From contig JAFSXH010000068.1 of NCBI GenBank assembly GCA_017444165.1, positions 1 through 9,247 on the forward strand: 9,247 bases of DNA. The letters run 5' to 3'. Position 1 is the first letter of the stretch. Each line of letters opens with the position of its first letter. Source of the stretch: a bacterium (GTDB lineage: Bacteria; Vulcanimicrobiota; Xenobia; Xenobiales; Xenobiaceae). The notes under the pieces are model-generated. The model did no database searches, was not told where the DNA came from, and saw only the letters and a program-made list of their open reading frames with translations. Below, one piece after another: positions 1-6,519 of the stretch. Both the position numbers and the translations under genes were made by a program.

Positions 1-2
1 AA

Positions 3-752
3 ATCAGAGAGATAAAAGCAAGAAACGACGACCAAGATCGCAATATAAACGAATTAATCTCAATGATCAGCCAAATGAACTCAAATATTCAGCTGATACG
101 CTCTGAAACTGCAAGTCTCTCCCAGCGAATTACTGCACTGGAACAACTACAAGTATTTTCATCCCTAAAAGACCTCCTTAAAGCTCCGCCAAATAGCAAC
201 ACAGAAACCTGTCTGGCCCAGCTAAACTCATTAAAAAATCTAGAAAATAGTTCTCTCAAAAGCATTGAGCAGAGCATCGATAGTTTTCCAGAGAATATCA
301 AAGAGTTGTTTCACCAAATTAAAGATGAATTAGAAGACTTTGCCGCTCAAAATAGGGAGTGCGACAGGTTATTAGCTATTCTGCGTCAGAGACTTATACC
401 CGACAGCTTAGTATCTGGCAAAAAACTTCTTCAGGAAAAGATACCTGAACTGTTTTTAGCACTGTGTAAATTTGCAGTGAGAACCAACCAACGTCCTCTA
501 TTGGATTGGCTGACTTCTAAGGGCTTTGAAGGATTTGCTGCCGTCGGCCTAAAGCTCATCAACCCCAACAACGGCGACAACTTTGATAGGAATACATGCA
601 TTGCCGTTTCCACAGTAATTGCCCCCTCGACCGGGATGAGAGGCAAAGTAGCCGCCTGTTTATGTCCTGGATTGATGCTAGTTACTCAGAATATCGATAA
701 TTTATCTCTTGAATATTGCTACGCTCCAGCGGAGATATCTCTGTACACTTAG
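3..752 (+). CDS. Partial gene: coiled-coil protein with GrpE-like C-terminal segment (5' end outside window)
   Basis: The first ATG in this frame is at 63, but the frame stays open to the left edge (20 sense codons from position 3, reading IREIKARNDDQDRNINELIS). No ribosome binding site precedes 63, so the real start very probably lies upstream of the window. Counting from that Met, residues 1 to about 110 are hydrophilic and helical with heptad-like spacing, which suggests a coiled coil. The last 75 residues contain a GxxFD-type motif, then an AV..V stretch, GKVAACLCPG, and a final YAPAEISLY. This resembles the GrpE head, where a G..FDP..H.AV motif is followed by G.V..V..PGY and RPA.V.V. A nucleotide exchange factor for an Hsp70-like protein is therefore a reasonable guess, but the similarity was seen by eye only and the GrpE histidine is replaced. 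The gene ends 63 nt from the convergent LRR gene. Function otherwise unknown. Confidence 0.6.
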   Translation: MREIKARNDDQDRNINELISMISQMNSNIQLIRSETASLSQRITALEQLQVFSSLKDLLKAPPNSNTETCLAQLNSLKNLENSSLKSIEQSIDSFPENIKELFHQIKDELEDFAAQNRECDRLLAILRQRLIPDSLVSGKKLLQEKIPELFLALCKFAVRTNQRPLLDWLTSKGFEGFAAVGLKLINPNNGDNFDRNTCIAVSTVIAPSTGMRGKVAACLCPGLMLVTQNIDNLSLEYCYAPAEISLYT

Positions 753-815
753 AACACGTGAGTATATACAAATGCGACACAACGAACGGTAAAAAAAGAA
801 TCAAATTTTTTAGAC

Positions 816-1316
816 TCACAAACTTTGCTTATCCACTAAACGCAGACCATCGCAATTTTGGAAAGCATTTTCGTGTATAGTCACACCTTGAGGGAGGCTC
901 AACTCCTTAAGGCTGTGACAATCAGCAAAGGCATAAGGGCCCACACTGGTGACAGTGTGAGGAACAGTAACTCTCTCCAATTTTGTACAACACCAGAAGA
1001 GACTGTCGGCAATCTCCTCTAAACCTTCAGGAAGTGAGATCTCCTCTAAACCTGAACGCGAAAAGGCGTAACGTTCTATACTCTTCACACTTGGAGGAAA
1101 AATCAACTTGCGCAAGCTGAGACATTCGGCGAAAGCGTAAGGGCCTATGGTGAGTACACTGGCGGGTATAGTCACCTCTTCTAAGTAAACACATCGGCGG
1201 AAAGTAGCATAACCTATATGCGTTACACCTTCGGGTACAATAACTCTCTTACAACACTCTGATTTGTAAGCGTTGTCTTCTTCCGCCTTTAAGGCTAATA
1301 AAGTGTCCTCTGCCAT
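816..1316 (-). CDS. Small BspA-type leucine-rich repeat (LRR_5) protein
   Basis: A 166-residue protein made almost entirely of about six 22-23-residue repeats of the BspA/TpLRR (LRR_5) type. Each has the pattern v.iP.gV..Ig.yAF..C.sL.e: for example VTIPASVLTIGPYAFAECLS and VTVPHTVTSVGPYAFADCHS. Residues 1-23 are a short charged, helical cap. There is no signal peptide or membrane segment, so it is probably cytoplasmic, unlike the classic secreted BspA proteins that act as surface adhesins. Such repeats normally bind other proteins; the partner is unknown. The start is well supported by GGAGG (1324-1328) spaced 7 nt from the ATG. The gene overlaps the end of the upstream exonuclease gene by 22 nt, so translation is probably coupled. 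It is the last gene of the five-gene minus-strand operon. Confidence 0.88.
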   Translation of the reverse strand: MAEDTLLALKAEEDNAYKSECCKRVIVPEGVTHIGYATFRRCVYLEEVTIPASVLTIGPYAFAECLSLRKLIFPPSVKSIERYAFSRSGLEEISLPEGLEEIADSLFWCCTKLERVTVPHTVTSVGPYAFADCHSLKELSLPQGVTIHENAFQNCDGLRLVDKQSL

Positions 1317-2200
1317 CTGAAAGCCTCCATCTTACTCAGGAACTCTTGTTCACTAAAGATCTGGATAGGATAATTTAACTTCTGCATACTCTTAGCCTTT
1401 TGCATCTGCACATTGTGAATATTCTGTTCCTGATTCAAACTGCCACAGATCAAAAAATTAGTATCTAAGCGCAGAGATTTATGAACGATCCCGCCGCTAT
1501 TTTCTACAATAGATTTAAATGTATTATGGCTACCGTGAGCAAAACAGCCAGTAAAAGCGTAAGTTGCTCCCGCATCACCTAACTCAAAGTCGGTTTTAGC
1601 ATACTTTGCCGAATAGTAACCGCCCAATTTAGGATCGTAGTAATGATGATAATCTGTAGGCAATATCTCCCCCTCCCTCTGCAGAGATTCAAAGACTAAA
1701 TGACAGGCTACAGTATCACTCATAGCATCGTGATGATGACTGAGATCGATATGGTAATAGTGGCAGAGACTCTCCAAACTGTAACTTGCAGGAAGTTCTA
1801 AATCATTCCGTTCCTTGGATAACTGCGTAAATATTCTCTTAGCTAACAGATGAGAACAGAGATAATCGACATTATTTAAGTTTATGCCGTAGCGTGCCAG
1901 AGTGCGAGAGATCACCGTCACATCGAAAGAAGCACTGTGAGCCACTATCACATGATCGCGATAATGCTCTTCCAATAAATTCCAAACTTGCGCAAAGGTT
2001 GGAGCATCTTGTACATCCTGAGGCCAAATATGATGGACATTGATACAGATGGGAGTAAATTCATCCTCAGGGTTGATAAGTGAAGAAAACTCGTAAACGA
2101 CCTCACCTCTGCGCACCTCCCTCAAGCCTATCTGACAGATGGAAGAGCGCAGATTATTGGGAGTCTCTACATCTACTACGGTATAATCTTCAACTTTCAT
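1295..2200 (-). CDS. DnaQ-like DEDDh 3'-5' exonuclease with C-terminal BRCT domain
   Basis: A 301-residue protein. Residues 5-172 are a DEDD-superfamily exonuclease domain: motif I is VVDVET (D10, E12), motif II is AHSASFD (D93), and motif III is HDAMSD (H157, D162), so all residues of the DEDDh active site are present. This family removes nucleotides from DNA or RNA 3' ends using two metal ions; the DNA polymerase III epsilon proofreading subunit is the best known member. Residues about 212-290 have a BRCT-like pattern (YAFTGCF, then VENSGGIVHKSL, T.FLICG, and ISEQEFL-like IFSEQEFL) close to the BRCT domain of NAD-dependent DNA ligase. The protein is probably a DNA repair or housekeeping nuclease rather than the replicative proofreader. 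The ATG directly abuts the TAA of the HAMP gene (TAAATG), with AAGGA at 2211-2215 as ribosome binding site. The exact substrate cannot be told from sequence. Confidence 0.9.
   Translation of the reverse strand: MKVEDYTVVDVETPNNLRSSICQIGLREVRRGEVVYEFSSLINPEDEFTPICINVHHIWPQDVQDAPTFAQVWNLLEEHYRDHVIVAHSASFDVTVISRTLARYGINLNNVDYLCSHLLAKRIFTQLSKERNDLELPASYSLESLCHYYHIDLSHHHDAMSDTVACHLVFESLQREGEILPTDYHHYYDPKLGGYYSAKYAKTDFELGDAGATYAFTGCFAHGSHNTFKSIVENSGGIVHKSLRLDTNFLICGSLNQEQNIHNVQMQKAKSMQKLNYPIQIFSEQEFLSKMEAFRWQRTLY
1324..1328 (-). promoter_or_regulatory. Ribosome binding site GGAGG for the LRR gene, inside the exonuclease gene
   Basis: A perfect GGAGG on the minus strand lies 7 nt before the ATG at 1316. 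It sits within the 3' end of the upstream exonuclease coding sequence. It fixes the LRR start and shows that the 22-nt overlap is a real gene boundary. Confidence 0.75.
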
Positions 2201-2881
2201 TTAAAAGTGATCCTTTTTATACCTAGAATTATCATCCAAAAGCTCATTAATATCCTTCAAAAGGCTAATAACTTCATTGGGCTGATCGTAAATGGCACAG
2301 CGGCGCAACAGATTACCCTGGCGGTAATCACTCAAAGTTCGGCTCATCTCTTCAATTGGTGAAACGAGATTGCGCTCTAGATTGCGCATTAGAAAGAGAC
2401 AGATAATAAAGTCTATCGAACCTAAAAATACAACCCCCCAAGCTCCAGCCGTACTCATGTGCTTGGCTGAGAAACTCGAATTGTGAATAGCTTGCTGATT
2501 CAATTCGGCCAATTTGCGCAAAGAAGCCACCGTAAGGCGCAAAGCCCTCTTTTCTCCCTGCATAGCCAACTTATAGTTATCTTTGATGATAACAATCTGC
2601 TCGTCTTCAAATTTTTCTGTAACCATCTCTTCAGCAATCTTCAACTCATGCTCAAAATTGCGCAGAGCTATCCTCTCTGGCATAGAGGCATCTTTATTGA
2701 GGATCAGAGTCGAAAACATATTTGTCACCGCTCGCAAAGACGCTTCGTTGTCGGCGGTGTATTTTTCCGTAGCTGGAACTAGACGCATGAAGAACCATAT
2801 CGAACAGTAGGCGATAAAAACATTGAGTATTATGAATAGAAAAAAATTTATCTTAATTATCCCTGAAAGTTTAGAATTCAC
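2201..2881 (-). CDS. Stand-alone membrane HAMP-domain protein (sensor-like, no output domain)
   Basis: A 226-residue protein with the layout of a sensor-kinase or chemoreceptor input half. TM1 is at about residues 10-33, followed by a helical extracytoplasmic region (about 34-144) rich in charged residues. TM2 is at about 145-165 and a HAMP domain at about 166-217 (VSPIEEMSRTL, then GNLLRR, then NEVISLLKDINELL). The chain stops nine or so residues after HAMP, and no kinase, cyclase or methyl-accepting domain follows; the next gene begins at once in another function class. The start is GTG at 2881, with AGAGGAG (2892-2898) spaced 10 nt away and overlapping the trkH stop codon. The position just after trkH suggests it may sense envelope or ionic conditions and act on a partner protein, possibly the K+ channel, but that is inference. 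Confidence 0.8.
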   Translation of the reverse strand: MNSKLSGIIKINFFLFIILNVFIAYCSIWFFMRLVPATEKYTADNEASLRAVTNMFSTLILNKDASMPERIALRNFEHELKIAEEMVTEKFEDEQIVIIKDNYKLAMQGEKRALRLTVASLRKLAELNQQAIHNSSFSAKHMSTAGAWGVVFLGSIDFIICLFLMRNLERNLVSPIEEMSRTLSDYRQGNLLRRCAIYDQPNEVISLLKDINELLDDNSRYKKDHF

Positions 2882-2896
2882 CAGAAAACAACTCCT

Positions 2897-4924
2897 CTAA
2901 TTCAAAGACAACTTTTCTTCAGGATAATGAATTGTATCCTTCTCAGATTTTTCTTCTGACATGACAAAAAATAGAGTAATAGGTCCAATTCGTCCGCAGA
3001 ACATCAGAAACATTAAAATACCTTTGCCTAACTCATCGACACAATTAGTAGCTCCTAAACTCGCCCCCACAGTGGCAACGGCCGAAACAACTTCAAATAG
3101 AAGAGAACGAACAGCTATTGTCTGTGTAGATAAGAGAACCAAAAAACCTAAAATAATTAAAAAAACGAAAGCCATAACTGTTGAAAGAGCCCGATGTACT
3201 GTTGCGCGAGAGATCTCTCGACAGCCACAAATGATCCTCTTGCTGTGAGTGACTTCAGCCCAGAAGACTAGGAAGAGCACGGCTACAGATACAGTTTTAA
3301 TTCCCCCCGCTACCCCTCCAGGTGATCCGCCAACCATCATTAAACACATGTCTATAACAGCCGTAACATTGCGACAATGGCCCATATCTACAGAATTAAA
3401 CCCCGCACTGCGTACGGAAATAGCCATAAAGAGAGAATTTACCAATTTTTCAAACCAATTCAGCCCCGCCAAAGTATTATCCCATTCAGCGGCGGCAAAA
3501 CTGAAAGTTCCCAAGGCAAAAACGATCAATGTGGTAATTATGGCTAGATAGGAGGTTAAACCTATGCGTTTACCCTTGACAAAGTCGATGACGGCCAATG
3601 AAGTCGCTGGAGCCATACTGCCCAAAAAGATCAAAAAAGCCACCGTCAACAATATAGCAGGGTTGTGAGTGTAACTCATCATATTGTCGCTGGTCAACGT
3701 CATACCAGCGTTACAAAAGGCGGATATGGCTGTGAAGATCCCTTTGCCCAAGGCATCCAACCAACTCTCTCCCACCAATTTAAATAGCAAAAATAAGATG
3801 ATCGCTCCCACAAATTCACAACTAAAGACGTAGACTAAAATTATTGTCAGAGAACGCATCATATACTGTTCTTGTTCCGTCTCGGTTATAGAGGCCAACA
3901 TCCGCTCATGGAGCAAACTTAGCCGCCTTCCCATAGCCTGCATAGCCAGAGAAGCCACACTCATAATACCTAAGGCTCCCAACTGGACTAGACAGATCAC
4001 AAAAATCTGCCCCCAAATGGTAAAATCTTGCGATATGGTTAAAGTTGTCAGACCTGTAACACAAGAGGCACTCACAGCCACAAAAGCGGCATCGACGAAC
4101 TGTACCTGTTCTCGCAAAGATACGGGCAGATAGAGAAAGATACTCCCCAAAGTACACAAGAGTATGAAGGTTGTAAACATCAGGCGTGCAGGACGGTTTA
4201 GGAAGAATTGGAGTCCCATCTCCTCTTGCAACTTCAAATTGCCAAAACTGTTAATTAAGAGAAGATCGACTAACAAGATAAAGACCATACAGGCCACGCT
4301 GAGCCAAATGTCGGCTAGGAAACTCAAAAAGATAACGACTAAACCTAGTGACAATATAGCTTGAAATAATCGAGATTTTATCTTCTTTCCCCATTTGTAG
4401 ATCATGTATTGACAGATAATGCCACCACAAGCACACAGGTGTACTTCCAGGACAGACTTAAAACTGCCGATAAACCAGGAAATAATAAAAAGTGCCGCAA
4501 AACCGCGCAGAGTACCTAAAGTAAAACCTATATCGACATCTTTAATTCCCACACTATTGAGGGCGAACAACTCATAGAAACTCCGATCCTTTTGTACGAA
4601 GGCAAAAGCGACAAAAGATAGGGATATAATTACGGTGAAAGTGGCAAAAGGGTTGCTAGTTAGACTAGGCCAAGCGGCTGTAACGCCGCTCAAAACGATC
4701 AATATTGCCATTGTTTGGGCAAAATATGGATGTTTTTTCCAGGTAAAGAGCAAAATAAAAGTACTCAAAAAAGCCAAAATGGCAGAAGCAAAACGCCAAT
4801 AGGAAAAAGTCGCCCCCTCCAGATCAGAGGCTATCAAAATTAAATATAACGGTGAAATAGTCAGAGCTAGACCCACTAAAGAGGCGTTATAAATGGCCGT
4901 CGGTTTGTGATTTTTATTGCCCAT
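2897..4924 (-). CDS. TrkH/KtrB-family potassium uptake channel subunit with long N-terminal membrane extension
   Basis: An integral membrane protein of 675 residues, against roughly 450-500 for typical TrkH/KtrB. The C-terminal part (about 240-660) is the K+-translocating core with its four pore loops, each keeping the selectivity-filter glycine: CVTGLTTL (G291), CNAGMTL (G407), RSAGFNS (G508) and TVGASLG (G620). The GGSPGGVAGGIKT loop (532-544) corresponds to the intramembrane gating loop of the family, and GRIGP (644-648) is also typical. Residues 1-240 add about seven hydrophobic segments not present in the basic family. It should import K+ together with the RCK protein encoded just upstream. 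That stop codon is only 2 nt from this ATG. No clear Shine-Dalgarno sequence precedes this start, so translation may depend on coupling to trkA. Confidence 0.93.
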   Translation of the reverse strand: MGNKNHKPTAIYNASLVGLALTISPLYLILIASDLEGATFSYWRFASAILAFLSTFILLFTWKKHPYFAQTMAILIVLSGVTAAWPSLTSNPFATFTVIISLSFVAFAFVQKDRSFYELFALNSVGIKDVDIGFTLGTLRGFAALFIISWFIGSFKSVLEVHLCACGGIICQYMIYKWGKKIKSRLFQAILSLGLVVIFLSFLADIWLSVACMVFILLVDLLLINSFGNLKLQEEMGLQFFLNRPARLMFTTFILLCTLGSIFLYLPVSLREQVQFVDAAFVAVSASCVTGLTTLTISQDFTIWGQIFVICLVQLGALGIMSVASLAMQAMGRRLSLLHERMLASITETEQEQYMMRSLTIILVYVFSCEFVGAIILFLLFKLVGESWLDALGKGIFTAISAFCNAGMTLTSDNMMSYTHNPAILLTVAFLIFLGSMAPATSLAVIDFVKGKRIGLTSYLAIITTLIVFALGTFSFAAAEWDNTLAGLNWFEKLVNSLFMAISVRSAGFNSVDMGHCRNVTAVIDMCLMMVGGSPGGVAGGIKTVSVAVLFLVFWAEVTHSKRIICGCREISRATVHRALSTVMAFVFLIILGFLVLLSTQTIAVRSLLFEVVSAVATVGASLGATNCVDELGKGILMFLMFCGRIGPITLFFVMSEEKSEKDTIHYPEEKLSLN

Positions 4925-4926
4925 AA

Positions 4927-5592
4927 TTATTTGAAATTTTTGCTCAATTCCACAATGGCCAATTCATTAGAGACAATAATTAAACGATCATCGGCCCGCA
5001 AAGGCAAAGTAGGATCGGGGCGCATAATCTTACTTATATCCTCTTTGCCGCGTATGCCAGCAACCATAATACCGAACTTCTTAGGCAACTCCAATTCAAT
5101 AAGGTTCTTGCCTACCATACCTGGCTGAACTCTGATCTCAGTCAACAAAAAGTCATCTCCCAAATCGGTATCAACGACAACATTGCGATTCATTAATCGC
5201 GTAGCAAAACGCCGACCAAACTCTATCTCAGGAGTGACAATTGCGTGCGCTCCAATAGCCTTCAAAATGCGTTTATGGACTGGGTCCATAGCCCTAGCCA
5301 CAATAAAAGGTGCTCCTAATTGGCTCAAAAGGGCCGTGCAGATAATGGAATCCTCGCGCGAACTCTCACCAATAGCACAGACTGTAGCATCACGTTTAGC
5401 CGGTTCCAGACGTGCAATATCCATCTCATCAGTGACATCTATCTGCATGGCATCAGGCACAAAACTAGCCGCCTCTTCCACTAGAGCAATATTCTTATCT
5501 ACAGCCAAAACCTCCACCCCCTTTTCCGAGAGAGTCTTAGCTAGAGCCATACCGAACTGTCCCAAACCGATAACTAGGATCTGCTGTGCCAT
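4927..5592 (-). CDS. trkA: TrkA/KtrA-type cytoplasmic K+ channel regulator (single RCK unit)
   Basis: A 221-residue cytoplasmic protein. Residues 4-125 are an RCK_N Rossmann fold with GLGQFG (9-14) and D32 at the end of strand 2, the usual nucleotide-binding signature. Residues about 135-221 form an RCK_C (TrkA_C) domain (LTEIRV, LP.KFGIMVAGIRG, L.ADDRLIIV). One N+C unit is the KtrA size; E. coli TrkA has two. It binds nucleotides and gates the membrane subunit encoded 2 nt downstream. I chose the ATG at 5592 because MAQQILVIGLG is the usual family start and because GTGATC, part of an extended anti-16S match, sits 6 nt before it. An in-frame GTG at 5604 would add four residues (MIYF). This is the first gene of the five-gene operon; I could not identify a convincing promoter upstream. 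Confidence 0.92.
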   Translation of the reverse strand: MAQQILVIGLGQFGMALAKTLSEKGVEVLAVDKNIALVEEAASFVPDAMQIDVTDEMDIARLEPAKRDATVCAIGESSREDSIICTALLSQLGAPFIVARAMDPVHKRILKAIGAHAIVTPEIEFGRRFATRLMNRNVVVDTDLGDDFLLTEIRVQPGMVGKNLIELELPKKFGIMVAGIRGKEDISKIMRPDPTLPLRADDRLIIVSNELAIVELSKNFK

Positions 5593-5661
5593 AAAATAGA
5601 TCACGACCTTTACAATTTTTGCTCGAAACTTAGCAAAGATTTTCTTCTGCTCCTCCTAATC

Positions 5662-5690
5662 TTTTCAAATAACCTGAACAGTGCTAAAAT
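5662..5690 (+). promoter_or_regulatory. Predicted sigma70-type promoter (extended -10) for the pseudopilin gene
   Basis: TTTTCA (5662-5667) as -35 and TAAAAT (5685-5690) as -10, 17 nt apart, with TGC directly before the -10 giving an extended -10 element. Initiation would be near 5697, leaving a leader of about 33 nt that contains GGAGG (5714-5718), 11 nt from the ATG at 5730. Promoter, ribosome binding site and ATG line up in the expected order, which supports 5730 as the intended start of the pseudopilin gene. Confidence 0.5.
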
Positions 5691-5729
5691 TACCGAGAGG
5701 GGAATCTCATCACGGAGGTAGCCTACAGC

Positions 5730-6276
5730 ATGAGTACCATTTTTGTAATAAGAGAGAGAGAGACAAAAACGTAATTCTTTAGGTTTTTCCTTATTAGAAC
5801 TACTTATCGTCATAGCGATCATCGGTCTTTTGAGTGGGCTTATCATGGCTAGACATTACAGAATGACGATAACCGAGCAATATAAGCAATGTCGCGCCAA
5901 CATTTTAGATATGGCTGCTTGTATGGAGGCTTATAAAGTTGCTAATGATTTTTATCCTGAACTGACCCCCCCCAACCAAGAGTACACTACAATCCCTGGC
6001 CGTATGATGTATTATGTATCTTATCAAAATCCTGAAATTTCTTCTAAATTACCCAATTTTCCGTACATGCTGAAATGTCCATTGGGAACGAAGAGCGCAA
6101 CAAATAGTGGAGGAACTTATTACTTTAGCTATGGCATCAGATCAACACTTGAGGAGTATACTATTCAGTGCTTTATTCACAACAACACCAGTGTGACATA
6201 CAGACATTTAAAAGATAAACCCGCCGAATTTGAACAAGACATGCGTCTATTCTTAGTACCAGCGAAGTTGCAGTAA
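5730..6276 (+). CDS. Type IV prepilin-like (pseudopilin) gene, reading frame broken at an AG repeat
   Basis: The open frame ending at 6276 contains a textbook class III (type IV) prepilin signal: LG, then FSLLELLIVIAIIGLLSGL. The cleavage Gly is encoded at about 5782-5784, F is at +1, Glu at +5, and a long hydrophobic helix follows. This is the substrate site of prepilin peptidase, so the product should be a pilin or type II secretion pseudopilin-like subunit. The rest is a globular domain with YYFSYGI and three cysteines. In that frame no ATG, GTG or TTG lies between the stops at 5746-5751 and the signal; the first is a TTG at 5830, within the hydrophobic helix. The ATG at 5730, with GGAGG and promoter, is in a different frame and terminates after 14 codons (MSTIFVIRERETKT). 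The (AG)6 tract at 5751-5762 lies where the frames would join. With seven AG units the product is 182 residues with a basic 19-residue leader; with four units it is 180. As written, the gene is OFF, decayed, or affected by a sequencing indel. Confidence 0.8.
5751..5762. repeat. (AG)6 dinucleotide tract in the pseudopilin leader
   Basis: Six perfect AG units followed by AC. They lie between the pseudopilin ATG (5730) and the prepilin signal. Adding one unit or removing two places the ATG in frame with the signal; six units lead to TAA. This is the arrangement expected of a slipped-strand phase-variation tract, although six units is short for an efficient switch. Confidence 0.8.
5966..5973. repeat. 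C8 homopolymer run inside the pseudopilin coding region
   Basis: Eight consecutive C residues encode Thr-Pro-Pro in LTPPNQ. It is the longest G or C run I see in the window, in an otherwise AT-leaning gene. A change of one base would shift the frame of the downstream two thirds of the protein. Confidence 0.8.
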
Positions 6277-6292
6277 ATAGAAAATGGGGGGC

Positions 6293-6321
6293 TTGACATA
6301 CGCCACGTTTTGTAATAGTAT
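6293..6321 (+). promoter_or_regulatory. Promoter of the tRNA-Pro gene
   Basis: A perfect -35 TTGACA (6293-6298), a 17-nt spacer and TAGTAT (6316-6321) as -10. A GC-rich stretch (GCTCCCGCG, 6322-6330) follows directly before the tRNA. GC-rich discriminators of this kind are typical of stable-RNA promoters under growth-rate or stringent control; that regulation is inference here. Confidence 0.65.
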
Positions 6322-6332
6322 GCTCCCGCGTT

Positions 6333-6410
6333 CGGGGTGTAGCTCAGCTTGGATAGAGCGCTAGCATGGGGCGTTAGAGGCCCGCGGTTCAAATCCGCGC
6401 ACTCCGACCA
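6333..6410 (+). tRNA. tRNA-Pro (anticodon GGG)
   Basis: A full cloverleaf can be drawn. The acceptor stem is CGGGGTG (6333-6339) with CACTCCG (6400-6406), containing one G-T pair. The D stem is GCTC/GAGC (6342-6345, 6356-6359). The anticodon stem is CTAGC/GTTAG (6361-6365, 6373-6377) with loop ATGGGGC, placing anticodon GGG at 6368-6370 after the invariant T33. The variable loop is 5 nt. The T arm is CGCGG TTCAAAT CCGCG (6383-6399). Discriminator A and CCA are encoded (6407-6410). A C1-G72 first pair and A73 fit bacterial tRNA-Pro. It reads CCC and CCU codons. It has its own promoter and terminator and is therefore a monocistronic unit. Confidence 0.95.
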
Positions 6411-6411
6411 G

Positions 6412-6440
6412 AAGAGAGGTTTTACGACCTCTCTTTTTTT
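6412..6440 (+). terminator. Intrinsic terminator of the tRNA-Pro gene
   Basis: A perfect 9-bp stem AAGAGAGGT/ACCTCTCTT (6412-6420, 6427-6435) with a 6-nt loop. The 3' arm runs into seven consecutive T residues (6434-6440). It begins two bases after the tRNA CCA end. Confidence 0.88.
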
Positions 6441-6519
6441 GTTCAAAATTTTGGCAGGGGCAAAATAGATAATGTGTCGAACTTCTGGGGGAAATTCTTG
6501 AGGAAATTGGAGTATGCTC

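Noticed and set aside
753..815. Possible bidirectional terminator between the convergent left-end gene and LRR gene
   Set aside because: Only A/T-only pairing (A7 against T6) can be drawn, with no G-C stem. Not supportable as an intrinsic terminator.
2483..2810. Plus-strand open frames opposite the HAMP gene
   Set aside because: No recognisable domain or ribosome binding site; fully overlapped by the better supported minus-strand gene.
2961..3551. Plus-strand open frames opposite trkH (2961-3248 and 3249-3551)
   Set aside because: They are antisense to conserved TrkH pore regions, and their Lys/Thr/Pro-rich composition is typical of shadow frames.
5650..5657. AGGAGGAG on the minus strand, a very strong Shine-Dalgarno-like sequence before trkA
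   Set aside because: No ATG or GTG follows at a suitable distance; the nearest start-like codon is a TTG opening an 8-codon frame. Probably a chance purine run, possibly part of the trkA mRNA leader.
5610..5846. Minus-strand open frame of 78 codons upstream of trkA
   Set aside because: Most of it is the antisense of the prepilin signal and AG tract, and its start lies inside the pseudopilin gene without a ribosome binding site. It looks like a shadow frame.
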